From Symbiodinium natans (taxonomy: Eukaryota; Sar; Dinophyceae; Suessiales; Symbiodiniaceae): DNA of 64,000 bases. Of the stretch, positions 42,331 to 52,700 are shown one piece after another. The notes beneath the pieces were generated by a model that was not told where the DNA came from, did not search any database, and saw only the letters and a program-made list of their open reading frames with translations. The position numbers were made by a program, and so were the translations under genes. The DNA lies in assembly GCA_905221605.1 (NCBI GenBank), contig CAJNDS010002634.1:1346546-1410545 (forward strand), written 5' to 3'. Within the stretch, counting starts at the first letter, position 1. Each line of letters starts with the position of its first letter.

Positions 42331-42414
42331 TGAACCCCAACATGTTGGGGGTCCAGGGATTGGAGCCTTGGATTTCCGGGTCTCGTCTTCCTCACCCCCA
42401 AGCAGGAGACCCTG

Positions 42415-42555
42415 AGCCCTAAACCATAAACTCCTAAACTCCTAAACTCCTAAACTCCTAAACTCCTAAACTCCTAAACTCCTAAACTCCTAAACTCCTA
42501 AACTCCTAAACCCTAAACTCCTAAACTCCTAAACCCTAAACCCCTAAACCCGAAA
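42415..42555. repeat. CTCCTAAA octamer array
   Basis: About fourteen CTCCTAAA units, an expanded derivative of the heptamer, bounded by CCCTAAA. A second patch lies at 42633-42660. Confidence 0.9.
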
Positions 42556-42774
42556 CCCCGAGCCTGATTCTATGGTCTGGGTAAGCCTAAACCCTAAACC
42601 CCTAAACCCTATAACCTATACCCTAAACCCTAAACTCCTAGACTCCTAGACTCCTAAACCCTAAACCCGAAACTCCTACACTCCTAAGCCGGTTCCGAGA
42701 GTTTGGCTGGCGGTTATGGGCCCATGGTCCCTCTACGGACTCCATCAATCCAGGGCTCGTCCTGTTGAGCCCAA

Positions 42775-42832
42775 GGGTTTAGGGCTTAGGGCTTAGGGCT
42801 TAGGGCTTAGGGCTTAGGGTTCAGGGTTTCAC
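42775..42832. repeat. CTTAGGG array
   Basis: Six CTTAGGG units, the C-variant seen also at 34090-34155. Confidence 0.85.
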
Positions 42833-42931
42833 CTTCCCAAACCTGCAAACTGTCTAAACGTGCTGAAGGCCCTAACTCCTGAAACTCAAAGCCGAAACTG
42901 GTGGTACCTGTTTCCATTTCCATCCCACCAG

Positions 42932-42961
42932 CGAGCTGGCCAGGAGAGAGAGCCCGCAAAG
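42932..42961 (+). CDS. 30-base exon-like island
   Basis: CACCAG acceptor, peptide ELARRESPQ, canonical AG|GTGAGG donor. Confidence 0.45.
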
Positions 42962-43319
42962 GTGAGGACAAGGTCGACGTCGGGATGGTATCGGGCTAGC
43001 ATTCAGGTACAGGGCCTAAACCCTATGAACCCCCTAAACCCAGTTGGAGAAACGGGGTTTAGAGGCCTCAGGGCTCCAGATGCCCTCTAAACCCCTAGAC
43101 TTCTGAAGCCAAGGGCTTGCTAAGATCCTGAAGTTGCAGCTTGGTTGTGCGGTCTTCGGGCTCAGAGTCCACGTGTTGCTGTTTCGGGTCTAGGGTTCCA
43201 GGTTTAAGGTTTAAGCTTAGCATTCTAAGTCCTAGTGAAAGTTCGAAAGACCCAGGACCCCACGCTGTTTGGCTGTCCTACCTGAAGTACGGTTCAGGGG
43301 TTCTATGGGTTTAGTGTTG

Positions 43320-43410
43320 AAACACCCTAAACCCTAAACCCTAAACCCTAAACCCTAAACCCTAAACCCTAAACCCTAAACCCTAAACCCTAAACCCTAG
43401 GGTTTAGGGT
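43320..43410. repeat. CCCTAAA array with head-to-head inversion
   Basis: Eleven CCCTAAA units run directly into AGGGTTTAGGG at about 43398, a head-to-head junction CCCTAGGGTTTAGGG. Confidence 0.9.
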
Positions 43411-43453
43411 TGAGAAGCCTGGGTCTGAGAGCTTCGGGTTCTAAGTGTCCCAG

Positions 43454-43503
43454 GGCGATGCGACCCCTACAACGGAAACAGCCGAGGTGGCCGGATGCAT
43501 TGA
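43454..43503 (+). CDS. Exon-like island
   Basis: TCCCAG acceptor, peptide GDATPTTETAEVAGCI, donor GA|GTTGAG. Confidence 0.5.
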
Positions 43504-43733
43504 GTTGAGGTATTGTTGGGGTTTAGGGTTTTGGGGTTTAGGGTTTAGGGTTTAGGGTTTAGGGGTTAGGGGTTAGGGGTTTAGGGGTTTAGGGGTTTAG
43601 GGGTTTAGGGTTTGGGGTTTAGGGCGCTTTGTCCCTGAGTTGGTGTTCCGGTCTATGTGGGGATTGGGGCCTGAGGGTCAAGCAATGACAGCCTTATATT
43701 TTGACTCAAAAAGATCCGTGTTACTTAGGGTTT

Positions 43734-43857
43734 ACTACTATTGCTCAAGAACCCCCCCCCCCCAAACAAAAAGTGTTAAATGATCATCATCCCTTTTCTA
43801 CCTCTATAAGAAGGAACACTTTTGATTTTTTTGGGGGGGTTCTTAAGCAAATAGTAG
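43734..43857. mobile_element. MITE family C, copy 2
   Basis: ACTACTATTGCTCAAGAACC and GGTTCTTAAGCAAATAGTAG inverted termini; C-run and G-run sit symmetrically inside. Confidence 0.8.
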
Positions 43858-43954
43858 TTTAAGGTTGTGATTCTCTCCCGATACCTGGGTTGGAGCCTGC
43901 TCCAAAGTAGTGTCATTGTCGCGCGTGACCTTGGAACCCGTGTCATGCACTAGA

Positions 43955-44080
43955 GGGGTCGGAATAAATACGAATAGTATCTCCTTATGGCCCTTTTAAC
44001 CCCTGTATAATATACTGCAATAACCCCCCCCCCCCCCCCCCCAAAGCCTGTTGAAATGATTACGGCCCCTAGAATGTACA
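43955..44080. repeat. Interspersed repeat family E, copy 2
   Basis: GTCGGAATAAATACGAATAG and CTCCTTATGGCCCTTTTA match the 4500 copy; an 18-base C-run interrupts it. Confidence 0.6.
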
Positions 44081-44394
44081 GGTACAATGCGCCAGCACGC
44101 GCGCAATGCCCGCCTAGCTCACCCGAACTCTTTAGGCAGTGCCTTGCCGCAGTTGAATGATGAGGAGGGCGTTGCGTTGGGGGGATCTGAGCCCTAAACC
44201 CTAAACACCCTAAACCCTAAGAGGGACCTCACACCCAGACTAAACTACGTCCTGGAAATGAAATTCTGGAACGATGTCAAACGGAGAAGCCCCCAAAGTC
44301 CCTCATGCCGGGGTAGGTCCTTAGGGTTTAGGGTTTAGGGTCTAGGGGTTAGTCTAGGGTTTAGGGCTTAGGGGGTCCCTTTCCTTCCCTCGAG

Positions 44395-44441
44395 AGCTAC
44401 AGGAGCTGATACTGCGCGGCACTGAGATGGGCTTGTTTTGA
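44395..44441 (+). CDS. Possible terminal exon
   Basis: CTCGAG/AG acceptor choices, peptide LQELILRGTEMGLF followed by TGA at 44439-44441. May close the gene whose exons lie upstream. Confidence 0.4.
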
Positions 44442-44817
44442 GGAATTGTCAGTCTTGGACCCACTCTAAACCCTCAACCCTAAACCCTAGACTTTAAACA
44501 GAGCGGCGTCCCCCTTTTTAGGATTTAGGTTCCCATATAAACCCCTTTAACCAACAAGGCTACTCTTGGAACCCCTTTTGTTTTTTTTCCGGGTTTAGGG
44601 TTTAAGGCTTATTTGGGGTTCTCAGGGTCATGGGAGGCAAAGCGCCTGTCGGGTCTGGTTTCTTGTAGATGTCAATCATTCTCATGACCTGAGGAACCAA
44701 ACCTCTGAAGCCCGAGTGTGTCCTACTGCGTACGTGAAGCCCGGAAGATACCAGGGCCGAGCAACTTGTTCTGACGTAGGAGCTTGTGACCTTGGGGGAT
44801 CCCTGAATCCTAGGCCC

Positions 44818-44915
44818 TACCTTGGGGACCGAATAAACCCCAATATTGGGGGCATAGACCCTATACTACTATATGAACCATAAACCCTTTCAGGGTTCAT
44901 TTCGTCCCCAAGGTA
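44818..44915. mobile_element. Inverted-repeat element (MITE-like)
   Basis: TACCTTGGGGACCGAATAAA pairs with TTCATTTCGTCCCCAAGGTA at the other end; no other copy noticed. Confidence 0.65.
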
Positions 44916-44985
44916 AGCCCTGAAACCCAAATTGCGGGACCCTAAACCCGAAGCCACTCAAGGGGTTCGTGGGCAGAGTCCCTAA

Positions 44986-45035
44986 ACCCTAAACCCTAAA
45001 CCCTAAACCCTAAACCCTAAACCCTAAACCCTAAA
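44986..45035. repeat. CCCTAAA array
   Basis: Seven units immediately upstream of the exon at 45041. Confidence 0.9.
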
Positions 45036-45040
45036 CCGAG

Positions 45041-45105
45041 TCATATGAAAGAGCAGAGGCCTTACACCACGTGGTCCCGCTGCATGAGCCGACGACACCA
45101 GGAGG
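45041..45105 (+). CDS. Exon-like island after CCCTAAA
   Basis: CTAAACCGAG acceptor, peptide HMKEQRPYTTWSRCMSRRHQ, donor G|GTGTTG. Confidence 0.5.
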
Positions 45106-45720
45106 GTGTTGTTGAGGGTTTCGGGTTTGGGGTTTAGGGTTCTGAGTTTAGGGTTTAGGGTTTAGGGTTTTGGGGTTTAGGGTTTCGAGTTTAACGTGTA
45201 GGGTGTAGGTAAGTGCCGAGGATTTGTTTTTCCTTTAAATGGGGCCGGGCCTTCGCTTCTGGAATTAAGGGGCAGTGTAGAACCGTAAGCCCTAGACCCT
45301 GAGTGTTGCGAGGGCCTTGCAGGGCCATTGGGATGGTTGAAGCTGATGGAGCGGCTGTGTTGAGGGTTTAGGGTTTCGGGTTTAGCGTTCGAAAACGAGA
45401 GCATGTTTGCATGGCAAGGCATGCCAAAGCCCAAAGCCCTGGCCCACTGAGCCCGTCTGGATCCTGCCAGGCTTCAAACCCTCAAGAATCTGCCCTCAAC
45501 CTTTCCTAGATCCGCAAAGTCGGGGTTCCACCGGGCTGCAGGCGATTTGCCCTTTAGAGCCCTAAACCCTGAAACCTTGCCCCAAGACCCTACAAACCTT
45601 AGAGCCTTAACTGCTCAACCTCCCCCGATAGGCCCTCCCAGATCTCCAAGGCCTTGTACTCCCAAAACCCTTAAGCCCCCAGCCTCACAGCTATCTCCCG
45701 AAACCCTGAGCCCTGTATAG

Positions 45721-45818
45721 GTGGTTGTAAAAGTTATGGTCCCTTTTGGCTCCCTATTATAATACGGCACCTAATATTTAGGGTACCCCAAAAGGGATTA
45801 TCATTTTGACAAACCACC
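45721..45818. mobile_element. Inverted-repeat element (MITE-like)
   Basis: GTGGTTGTAAAAGTTATGGT with CCCTTTTGG at the left pairs with CCAAAAGGGATTATCATTTT and GACAAACCAC at the right. Single copy seen. Confidence 0.7.
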
Positions 45819-46407
45819 CATATACATCTTAAACATCCCAAAGCCTGCAGTTCCGCCCTGATCCCTGTGCCATGAGCACTATAAGCCCGAAACCCCAAAC
45901 CCCTACGCTGCTGATCCCTCAAGCCCCTGAAGCCCCTAAAGCCCGTGGTGATTTTCAGGTTTCTTCGCCCAATCCGCCTTCTACAGCCAACAGCAAAAGC
46001 AAAAAACCGCACACAAAACCCCGGACACAAACCCTGTACAATTTCTATACACCCCACACCCTCAACCCAAACCCTCAACCCTAAACCCTCAACCCGACCC
46101 CGAAGCCCGAAGCTTGACGTCGACCAGGGCAGGGCCGAGGCTGAAGGCGAGGCGAAGGCCAAGTGAGCTGCCAGCTGTGGAGCGGAGACCCTGAGCCGGG
46201 GGTTTAGGGTTTAGGGTTTAGGGTTCCAGGTTCAGGGTCTAGGGTCTGAACTCTCAAAGCGGCTAGAAGGGATCTTTTCAGTGCCTCTGGGGGCCTCCAG
46301 CCATCTCCGAAGCAACGGCAGAAGGTTGGGTTCCCCACCTGCTAAGCAGGTGCGGTTCCAGAGCGCTCCCGCACCAAAAAGCAGGGTTTGGGCCAGTGAT
46401 CTGGTGG

Positions 46408-46495
46408 TTTCCGAAATAGGGGTGCCCTGTTTGGGACCCCCGTTAAGGGGACTCTGTTCTGTTTGGGATATAAAAGGGGATTTGGGGTAATACCC
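46408..46495. repeat. Interspersed repeat family F, copy 3
   Basis: GTTTCCGAAATAGGGGTGCC start as in the 3767 and 6176 copies. Confidence 0.5.
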
Positions 46496-46725
46496 ATCTA
46501 ACTGGCTACTGAGGTTGGAATCCCACCGAATATTCTCTCTTGGTAGGCACCAGAAACCCTAAACCCTGAACCCTATACCCCACTACTCGTTGGCTTAGAA
46601 CGAAAAGAGGCCCCCACCCCCCACCCTCCCCCAGTCCGAACCAGTCGGTAAGTGCCCCTACTACTATACTATACTGCTACACTACTGTACTATACTACAC
46701 TATAGACTCGATTATACTCTACTAT

Positions 46726-46820
46726 ACCCTAAACCCTAAACCCTAAACCCTAAACCCTAAACCCTAAACCCTAAACCCTAAACCCTAAACCCTAAACCCT
46801 AAACCCTAAACCCTAAACCC
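46726..46820. repeat. CCCTAAA array
   Basis: Thirteen perfect units; preceded by a CTATACTA tract (46655-46725). Confidence 0.9.
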
Positions 46821-46946
46821 ATACTAGTGTACGACAATACTCGATTCTGCCATACCCAGTCTCACGAACTTTCAAGTAGGGTCCTCGGGATGACTTCGGG
46901 GTTTCAGGGGGTGCGGCCTTACAGGGCCCCCTTTACAGCGTTTGAG

Positions 46947-47027
46947 TTAGATGCTTAAGAAATCCCCCCCAAAACTAAAAGATCCTTATGCGGAAGAAAA
47001 TTGTTTTTTTTGGTAAGCATTTTGTAG
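46947..47027. mobile_element. MITE family C, diverged copy
   Basis: GATGCTTAAGAAATCCCCCC and TTGGTAAGCATTTTGTAG are degenerate versions of the family C termini. Confidence 0.5.
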
Positions 47028-47040
47028 CTTAGGGTTTTAG

Positions 47041-47136
47041 TGGCTCTTCGCGGCAAGGAGTTCACGGCTGACATCACCTGGGCTTGCTGTGGGCCGGCAA
47101 TTTTGGGGCACCTGGCCGGCATCAGAGATATCAGGC
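47041..47136 (+). CDS. Exon-like island
   Basis: GGTTTTAG acceptor made from an octamer telomere-type unit, peptide ALRGKEFTADITWACCGPAI then LGHLAGIRDIR, donor C|GTTTTG. Two adjacent cysteines follow a tryptophan; no family recognised. Confidence 0.55.
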
Positions 47137-47230
47137 GTTTTGGGGTTTAGGGGTTTAGGGGTTTAGGGGTTTAGGGGTTTAGGGGTTTAGGGTTTAGGGT
47201 TTAGGGTCTAGGGGTGTGCCACTTAGGCAG

Positions 47231-47276
47231 GGAATTTTCAAAGGAGCTCCAGAACAGAGATCGTGATGCCTACCAG
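47231..47276 (+). CDS. Exon-like island
   Basis: TAGGCAG|G acceptor, peptide EFSKELQNRDRDAYQ, canonical CAG|GTAACT donor. Confidence 0.5.
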
Positions 47277-47314
47277 GTAACTAGAATTACCCTGACTCTT
47301 TCTTGGTCCTTCTA

Positions 47315-47316
47315 CC

Positions 47317-47348
<32 letters not shown>

Positions 47349-47405
47349 ACCCTAAACCCTAAACCCTAAACCCTAAACCCTAAACCCTAAACCCTAAACC
47401 CTAAA
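47315..47405. repeat. CCCTCAA to CCCTAAA array
   Basis: Five CCCTCAA units followed by nine CCCTAAA units. Confidence 0.9.
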
Positions 47406-47525
47406 TAAACCCCAGGTCCCCCCAAAAGAGGAGCTGCAACCAGAAGCTCAGGTAGTGTTTGAGGGCTTCGGATGGCTTAGGGGGCTCCAGGGCTGTAACG
47501 GTCGAGGAGCTACCAAGCGGCTTTT

Positions 47526-47662
47526 TGGGTTCAGGGTTTAGGGTTTAGGGTTAGGGTTTAGGGTTTAGGGTTTAGGGTTTGGGGTTTAGGGTTTAGGGTT
47601 TAGGGTTTAGGGTTTAGGGTTTAGGGTTCAGGGTTTAGGGTTTAGGGTTTAGGGTTTAGGGT
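47526..47662. repeat. TTTAGGG array
   Basis: About nineteen units with occasional TTCAGGG and TTTGGGG variants. Confidence 0.9.
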
Positions 47663-48059
47663 GAGCTTTGAGTTGAGGATTCGGGTCCCACAATTTAGAG
47701 AACTCCTTTTCGCCCCCTCCTCCATACGAGCTGCGACATGGCAGGGCAGAGTGCGCCCGAGTACGCCCGAGTAGTGTGCAGGGTTTAGGGTTTAGGGTTT
47801 AGGGTTTGGGGTCTAGGGTTTAGGGTTTAGGGTTTAGGGTCGTACCTTGCATACCCGGTGAAACCCGGTCATACTCGGTCATATCATCCCGTGGTTTTTC
47901 GCAGTCGCTGTTTCCCGTCACATGTAGAGGTTTGGGCTTCTGCTTAGGCTCTCTCAACTCGCACCAAGGAGTGGCGTCCGATACCCGAAGCCCTAAACCC
48001 TGGACCCTAAACGCTAAACCCTAAGCCCTAAACCCTAAACCCTACACCCTCGCGCCAAG

Positions 48060-48372
48060 GATCAAGTTCAATCCCAAGAACCTTACAAGGCCATCCCGGG
48101 CGGACTTCGGTTTGAACCTTGAACGTCACAACAACAGGAATGTCGTTTGGTGCTTTGAGTTTGGGGTTGAGGGTGTTTCTGGAGGCTTGTTTGCTCGACT
48201 CCTCCCTGCCCTGGGAATCTATATAGTTCTTGGCCTACGCCCATCCCCCCCCTCCCCCCCCGAAAGAATGCAACCCGCAGTGACCCACAGCCGAAGCGAT
48301 TCTCATAGGACTCGCAGAAAAATTGCCGTGCATGTGCACGTTCTGCACACGGCGAGAGGTGTCGGGGCTTGA
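48060..48372 (+). CDS. Exon-like open patch
   Basis: GCCAAG|G acceptor, then IKFNPKNLTRPSRADFGLNL and ERHNNRNVVWCFEFGVEGVS; the frame stays open to 48372, but the quality of the coding signal falls after about 48165, so the true exon is probably shorter. No family recognised. Confidence 0.45.
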
Positions 48373-48742
48373 GGCAATTGGGTTTATAGTCTTGGGGCAC
48401 GTTGATGGTTGGTTGTACATTGAGATCTGGGCCTCTGCCAGAGACGACGTCGAGTGTCAACACTGGAACCGCACTCGTCCATACATGGGTCCATGTATAT
48501 CAGTTGTATGAACTCAAACTCAGTAGGGCAGGACGTTGGACTTAACTTAAGTATTTCTGTTTAGGTACTAGAACCCTGAACACTGAGCCCTAAACCCTAA
48601 ACCTGACATGTATAGTTACACATGGACCCTTAGTCGTAGGCAGGGGCTTCCTTGAATGCCTTCCCCCGCCCTCTCAGCCCGGATGTGGCTGGCCGATATG
48701 TCAAGGCAGGGACAAGGGGTTCAGGGTTTAGGAGCGCAGCCC

Positions 48743-48870
48743 TAAACTCTAAACCCTAAACCCTAAACCCTAAACCCTAAACCCTAAACCCCAAACCCCA
48801 AACCCCAAACCCTAAACCCTAAACCCTAAACCCTAAACCCTAACCCTAAACCCTAAACCCTAAACCCCGT
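48743..48870. repeat. CCCTAAA array
   Basis: About eighteen units including a CCCCAAA block and one CCCTAA hexamer. Confidence 0.9.
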
Positions 48871-49424
48871 AGGCCCCACCCACCCAAGAAGTAAATAGGG
48901 CTAGGCTCAAGCGTATTTCCAGAAACCACTGAAGGCATGGGAGGGTGTTGAGATCACGGTGTAGGGTCTTTGCTTTAGGTTGTTAAAGCGCCCAATCTGT
49001 CTATTTTTTTTTTTTTTTTGGGGGGGGGGGGGGGGGGCAGGTGGAGTTGGGGTGTGGGGAGAGTAGGGTGTGGTGTGTACAATCTAGAGGGTATGAGTCA
49101 GGGGCATGCTGGGTCTAGGGGAAGATCCCTCTTCAACCACACTCAAAATCCGAACACCGAAGACAGCTCAGCGATTTAATGCCATGTGGTGACGCTTTGC
49201 CGCCATAAGGGCCTCTAAGCCCACTGTTTTGCCGGTTGCTGTTCCACATTAGGGTTTTAGGTTTAGTGCAACATCCCTTCAAATGTAATTCTCGAAACCC
49301 CAAATCCAGAACCCTTCTCCCGCATGGCAGGCAATCCGGGTTTAGAGGTTGAGGGGTTTGGGGTTTAGGGCTTAGGGTTTGGAGCGAATCCCCCCCACGC
49401 CCTCCCCCCCGACCCTAAACCCTA

Positions 49425-49658
49425 TGCGGAGCTGCAGTTGGTATTGTAGAAAGGAGTTGGTATTGAAAGTTGAAGGGTCAATGCACCCGGTAATCTTATG
49501 GCTCAAGCCATGACCAAAGCGGTCGAAGGTTTCGTAAAAAGTGTGCCCTTGGTTTGGGGTCTTGTTGGTTTGGCTGGTTGTTGGCTGTTCCAGGGGAATC
49601 AAGGCTTCTGTTGGGGTTGACTGTTTGGTTTCTCGTCCCCCTTCGGTTGCCCCCCGTA
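49425..49658 (+). repeat. 5' LTR
   Basis: Starts TGCGGAGCTGCAG and ends TTGCCCCCCGTA. Contains a palindrome TGGCTCAAGCCA (49499-49510). The exact last base is ambiguous by one, because the flanking A is shared. Confidence 0.93.
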
Positions 49659-49671
49659 GGTTATGAGCCCA
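49658..49671 (+). promoter_or_regulatory. Primer binding site, half-tRNA type
   Basis: AGGTTATGAGCCCA directly follows the 5' LTR. GGTTATGAGCCC is the complement of GGGCTCATAACC, an initiator-Met anticodon arm with CAT anticodon. This matches the known copia strategy of priming from an internal tRNA-iMet half molecule rather than the 3' CCA end. Confidence 0.75.
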
Positions 49672-49720
49672 AATTAGGCTTCCTGCGGAATTGGTAAAGA
49701 TTTTTCGTTGGTTTAGCGCC

Positions 49721-52700
49721 ATGGACATGATGCGGCGTCGCTCTGAACCTGGACTGTCGCCCACGGCCAATGAAGCCGAAGGAAATCGTGGTGATGGGGG
49801 TGAAGAACGACAACAAATGGTGCAAGCACTGACAGATGGTAGAGAAGTTGCAATGTTACAACAAACGTCTCAGGTGGAAAATGAAGCGGTTCCGGTTCCA
49901 GCAGCGAATCCTTTCTGGAGCGAGCGGGCTCATGAAGAAATGAGACTGAGGCAATCAAGGCCAGCAAGTCTTCCTGCGAGCGGAGGGGATAGAAGTGGTG
50001 AAGAAACAAGAAGGCCACCGTCGTTGCCAGAACTTCGGGATCGGGAACCTGCGCCAGCTGAGAGGCCATCGTCAGGTTTAATGGGCCAGATGGAAAGAGG
50101 TAATATTGGTGAGACACAAGGCGAGGAAGAGCTTATTCCTGATCTGAGTGGTGAAGAACAAGGTGAAGATATGGCAGTGGTTAAGCGTGCACTTAAAGAG
50201 TTGCTTGTGCAAACAAAGGAGCTGGGAAACAGGTTGCATCGGGTGGAGGAGAAAAGCTATACCTCTGCTGCATCTGGGTCAGCTTCGAGAGCACGGAGCA
50301 CGGGAGTGGTGGACGCAAATGCTGCATATCCTTTGGGAATGACTCCAGAGAAACAGTACCCGCCAGGACAAGTTGTCTACACTGATGGTATGGGTGGTTT
50401 CTGGACTGTGTTGCCTGATGGGACATGGCTGCCGATTGAGGGCTACGACCTGCCAAAGGGTTGTGACCTTCAACCCTTGCCTGAGCCCAGGAAAGGGGAT
50501 GTTCATGTGGAGGATGAGAAAGAAGTGCCAATGATGCACGTAGCTGAAGGGAAGAAACCCTCCAGATTGCCTCCATTGAATTACCCCATGGGAGGTTCTG
50601 CAAGTGGTGGATATGCAAGTGGACCACCTGGTTTAACACATGTTCCGATTACTTCCTTGCCGTCAGGCGTTGATGGTTCTGCCGCACTGTTGGGAAATCA
50701 GCCCGGTTTTGTTTCAGCTCGGGAAACTTCGACGCAAGAGAACTCAGCAGGATCGGGTGGATATACAATGGTGGATGATGTTCCATATCGGTGGAAAATG
50801 ATCGCTGGGAAGTTGGAATTAGACAAGGTTCCGCTCACAGCTTTTACGCCCGGAGTGGGACATGGACTGCCTCAAGGGCCTGGTGGAAGGGTCAGCTTAC
50901 CTCCTGGAGCGGTGGTGCCACGTGGTATGCCAAACATTGGTGATAGTTCTGGAACTGAACGCCCGGAGGCTCTTGGGAAGCATGTGATGAGCCTTCCTAC
51001 TTTGGCAGATTACACACCAAGCAATCCGACGGCACTAGGTGATTGGATCGCAATGATCGAGCCAATGTTGTCTTCGCTGACAGATACAGGAAGAGTGTGG
51101 TGGCAATCCGTCTATACAAAGGCGTATGAAGCGTACGCCAAATGGTTGAGTGTCTCTCCGCTGGAAAGGTTGGGCATCAAGGCTGAGCTGGAAGGGCTCA
51201 AGGGGGTTCGAACTGTGCATGTTTTGTTGGAGCAGAGAGCGGTGTCTTTGCTGCTACAGGCGATTCCGGAGAGATTGAAGACCGAGATCGTTTCCACTCG
51301 AATGTTGGGGTCGGTGATGATATTTTACAAGTTGCTGACAGTCTACCAACCAGGTGGAGCAAACGAGCGCAGCACAATGTTAAACTTCTTGGTGCAACCA
51401 TCTTCAGCAACCTCGATCTCAGAGGCTATTAAGGGAGTGCGACAATGGGCGCAATGGCGTTCCCGATTAAGGGAGCTGCGAGCATCCGAGCCGGACGCTA
51501 CCTTGCTTATCAAGGGATTGGATGGTTTATCATCCGCGTTGCTGGCAAAACACCCTACAATTCATTTCAGAGTGGCATCCTTTCGGGAGAAATTGGGGGT
51601 GGACTACTCACCGACCTCTGAAACTGCGACACAACTAGCTGAAATGTTACAGGCAGAGTTTGAACTGCTATTGCATAGTGCTGGTGAACAAGAGGTGAAG
51701 CAGGACTCGGACGCCAAGAAAAGGGCAAGGTTAAACAAAGCCCAAAAGGGAACTGGTGACGAGACGGAGGAGGGTGACAAAGGCAAAGGGAAAGGAAAAA
51801 GGTACAGCGGTGATGGTGAACGTCCTTTCTGTTGGATGTATGGGAAGACTGATGCAGGCTGCAAGTTCGGATCCCGTTGCAAATTTCGCCATGATAAAGA
51901 CTCCCTGGAGCGAGGAAGATGTTTTGAGTGTGGGGCCGTTGGCCATCTACAGCCGCAGTGTCCATATAAGGATGGTGCAAGTTCCAATGTGGACTCAAAC
52001 CCTGAGAGGAATAGATCAAAAGGGAATTCTCCCAAGGGGGGAAAGGGCGGCAAAGGTGCGAAATGGGGAAATCCCAAAAAGGCAGAGGTGGCTGAAGGGG
52101 GAGATGAGACGGCTAATGCGGGATTGGATAAAGGTTCTGCAAGTCCCTCATCACCATCAACACCCAATCAGGTCCTTGCTGAAGCGTTAGAAGTGCTGAA
52201 ATCTATGAAGCTGTCATCAGCGCAGTCAGCATCAAGCGGGGATCCCAGTGTTCGAATGTTATGTGGCTCTGGATTGTTTCAGCAGGAAGGGAGAGTGGCG
52301 TTGGTGGATACAGCTGCTACGCATCTTGTGCGGACGCTTTTTCCATGGGAATGTTTACCCGACACTACTGTTATGGTGCAAAGCGCGCTTGGTGGTGTGA
52401 CAATGAGGATTACAGAGAAAGGGACGTTGATTAGGGAAGACAATGGGCCCCTGATTATCCCTCTCTGGTTGATTTTGGAGTTTGGGGCGAACCTCACCGT
52501 GATCAATGGGATGTGTCACGTGAGTGCAAAATCTTCGCTGGACCAACTCTTGTGGTTTGAACATGGCTGTTTGGTTATGGATTACAAAACAGCTGAGAAA
52601 ATGGTTTTGCATGCTGAAAGGCAGCGTGCGTCTTTGTCCCATTCTCAATGGAGGAATGGAAGGGCGGACTGTGGAGTCGGTTCGTCTGATGCCACGTTGT

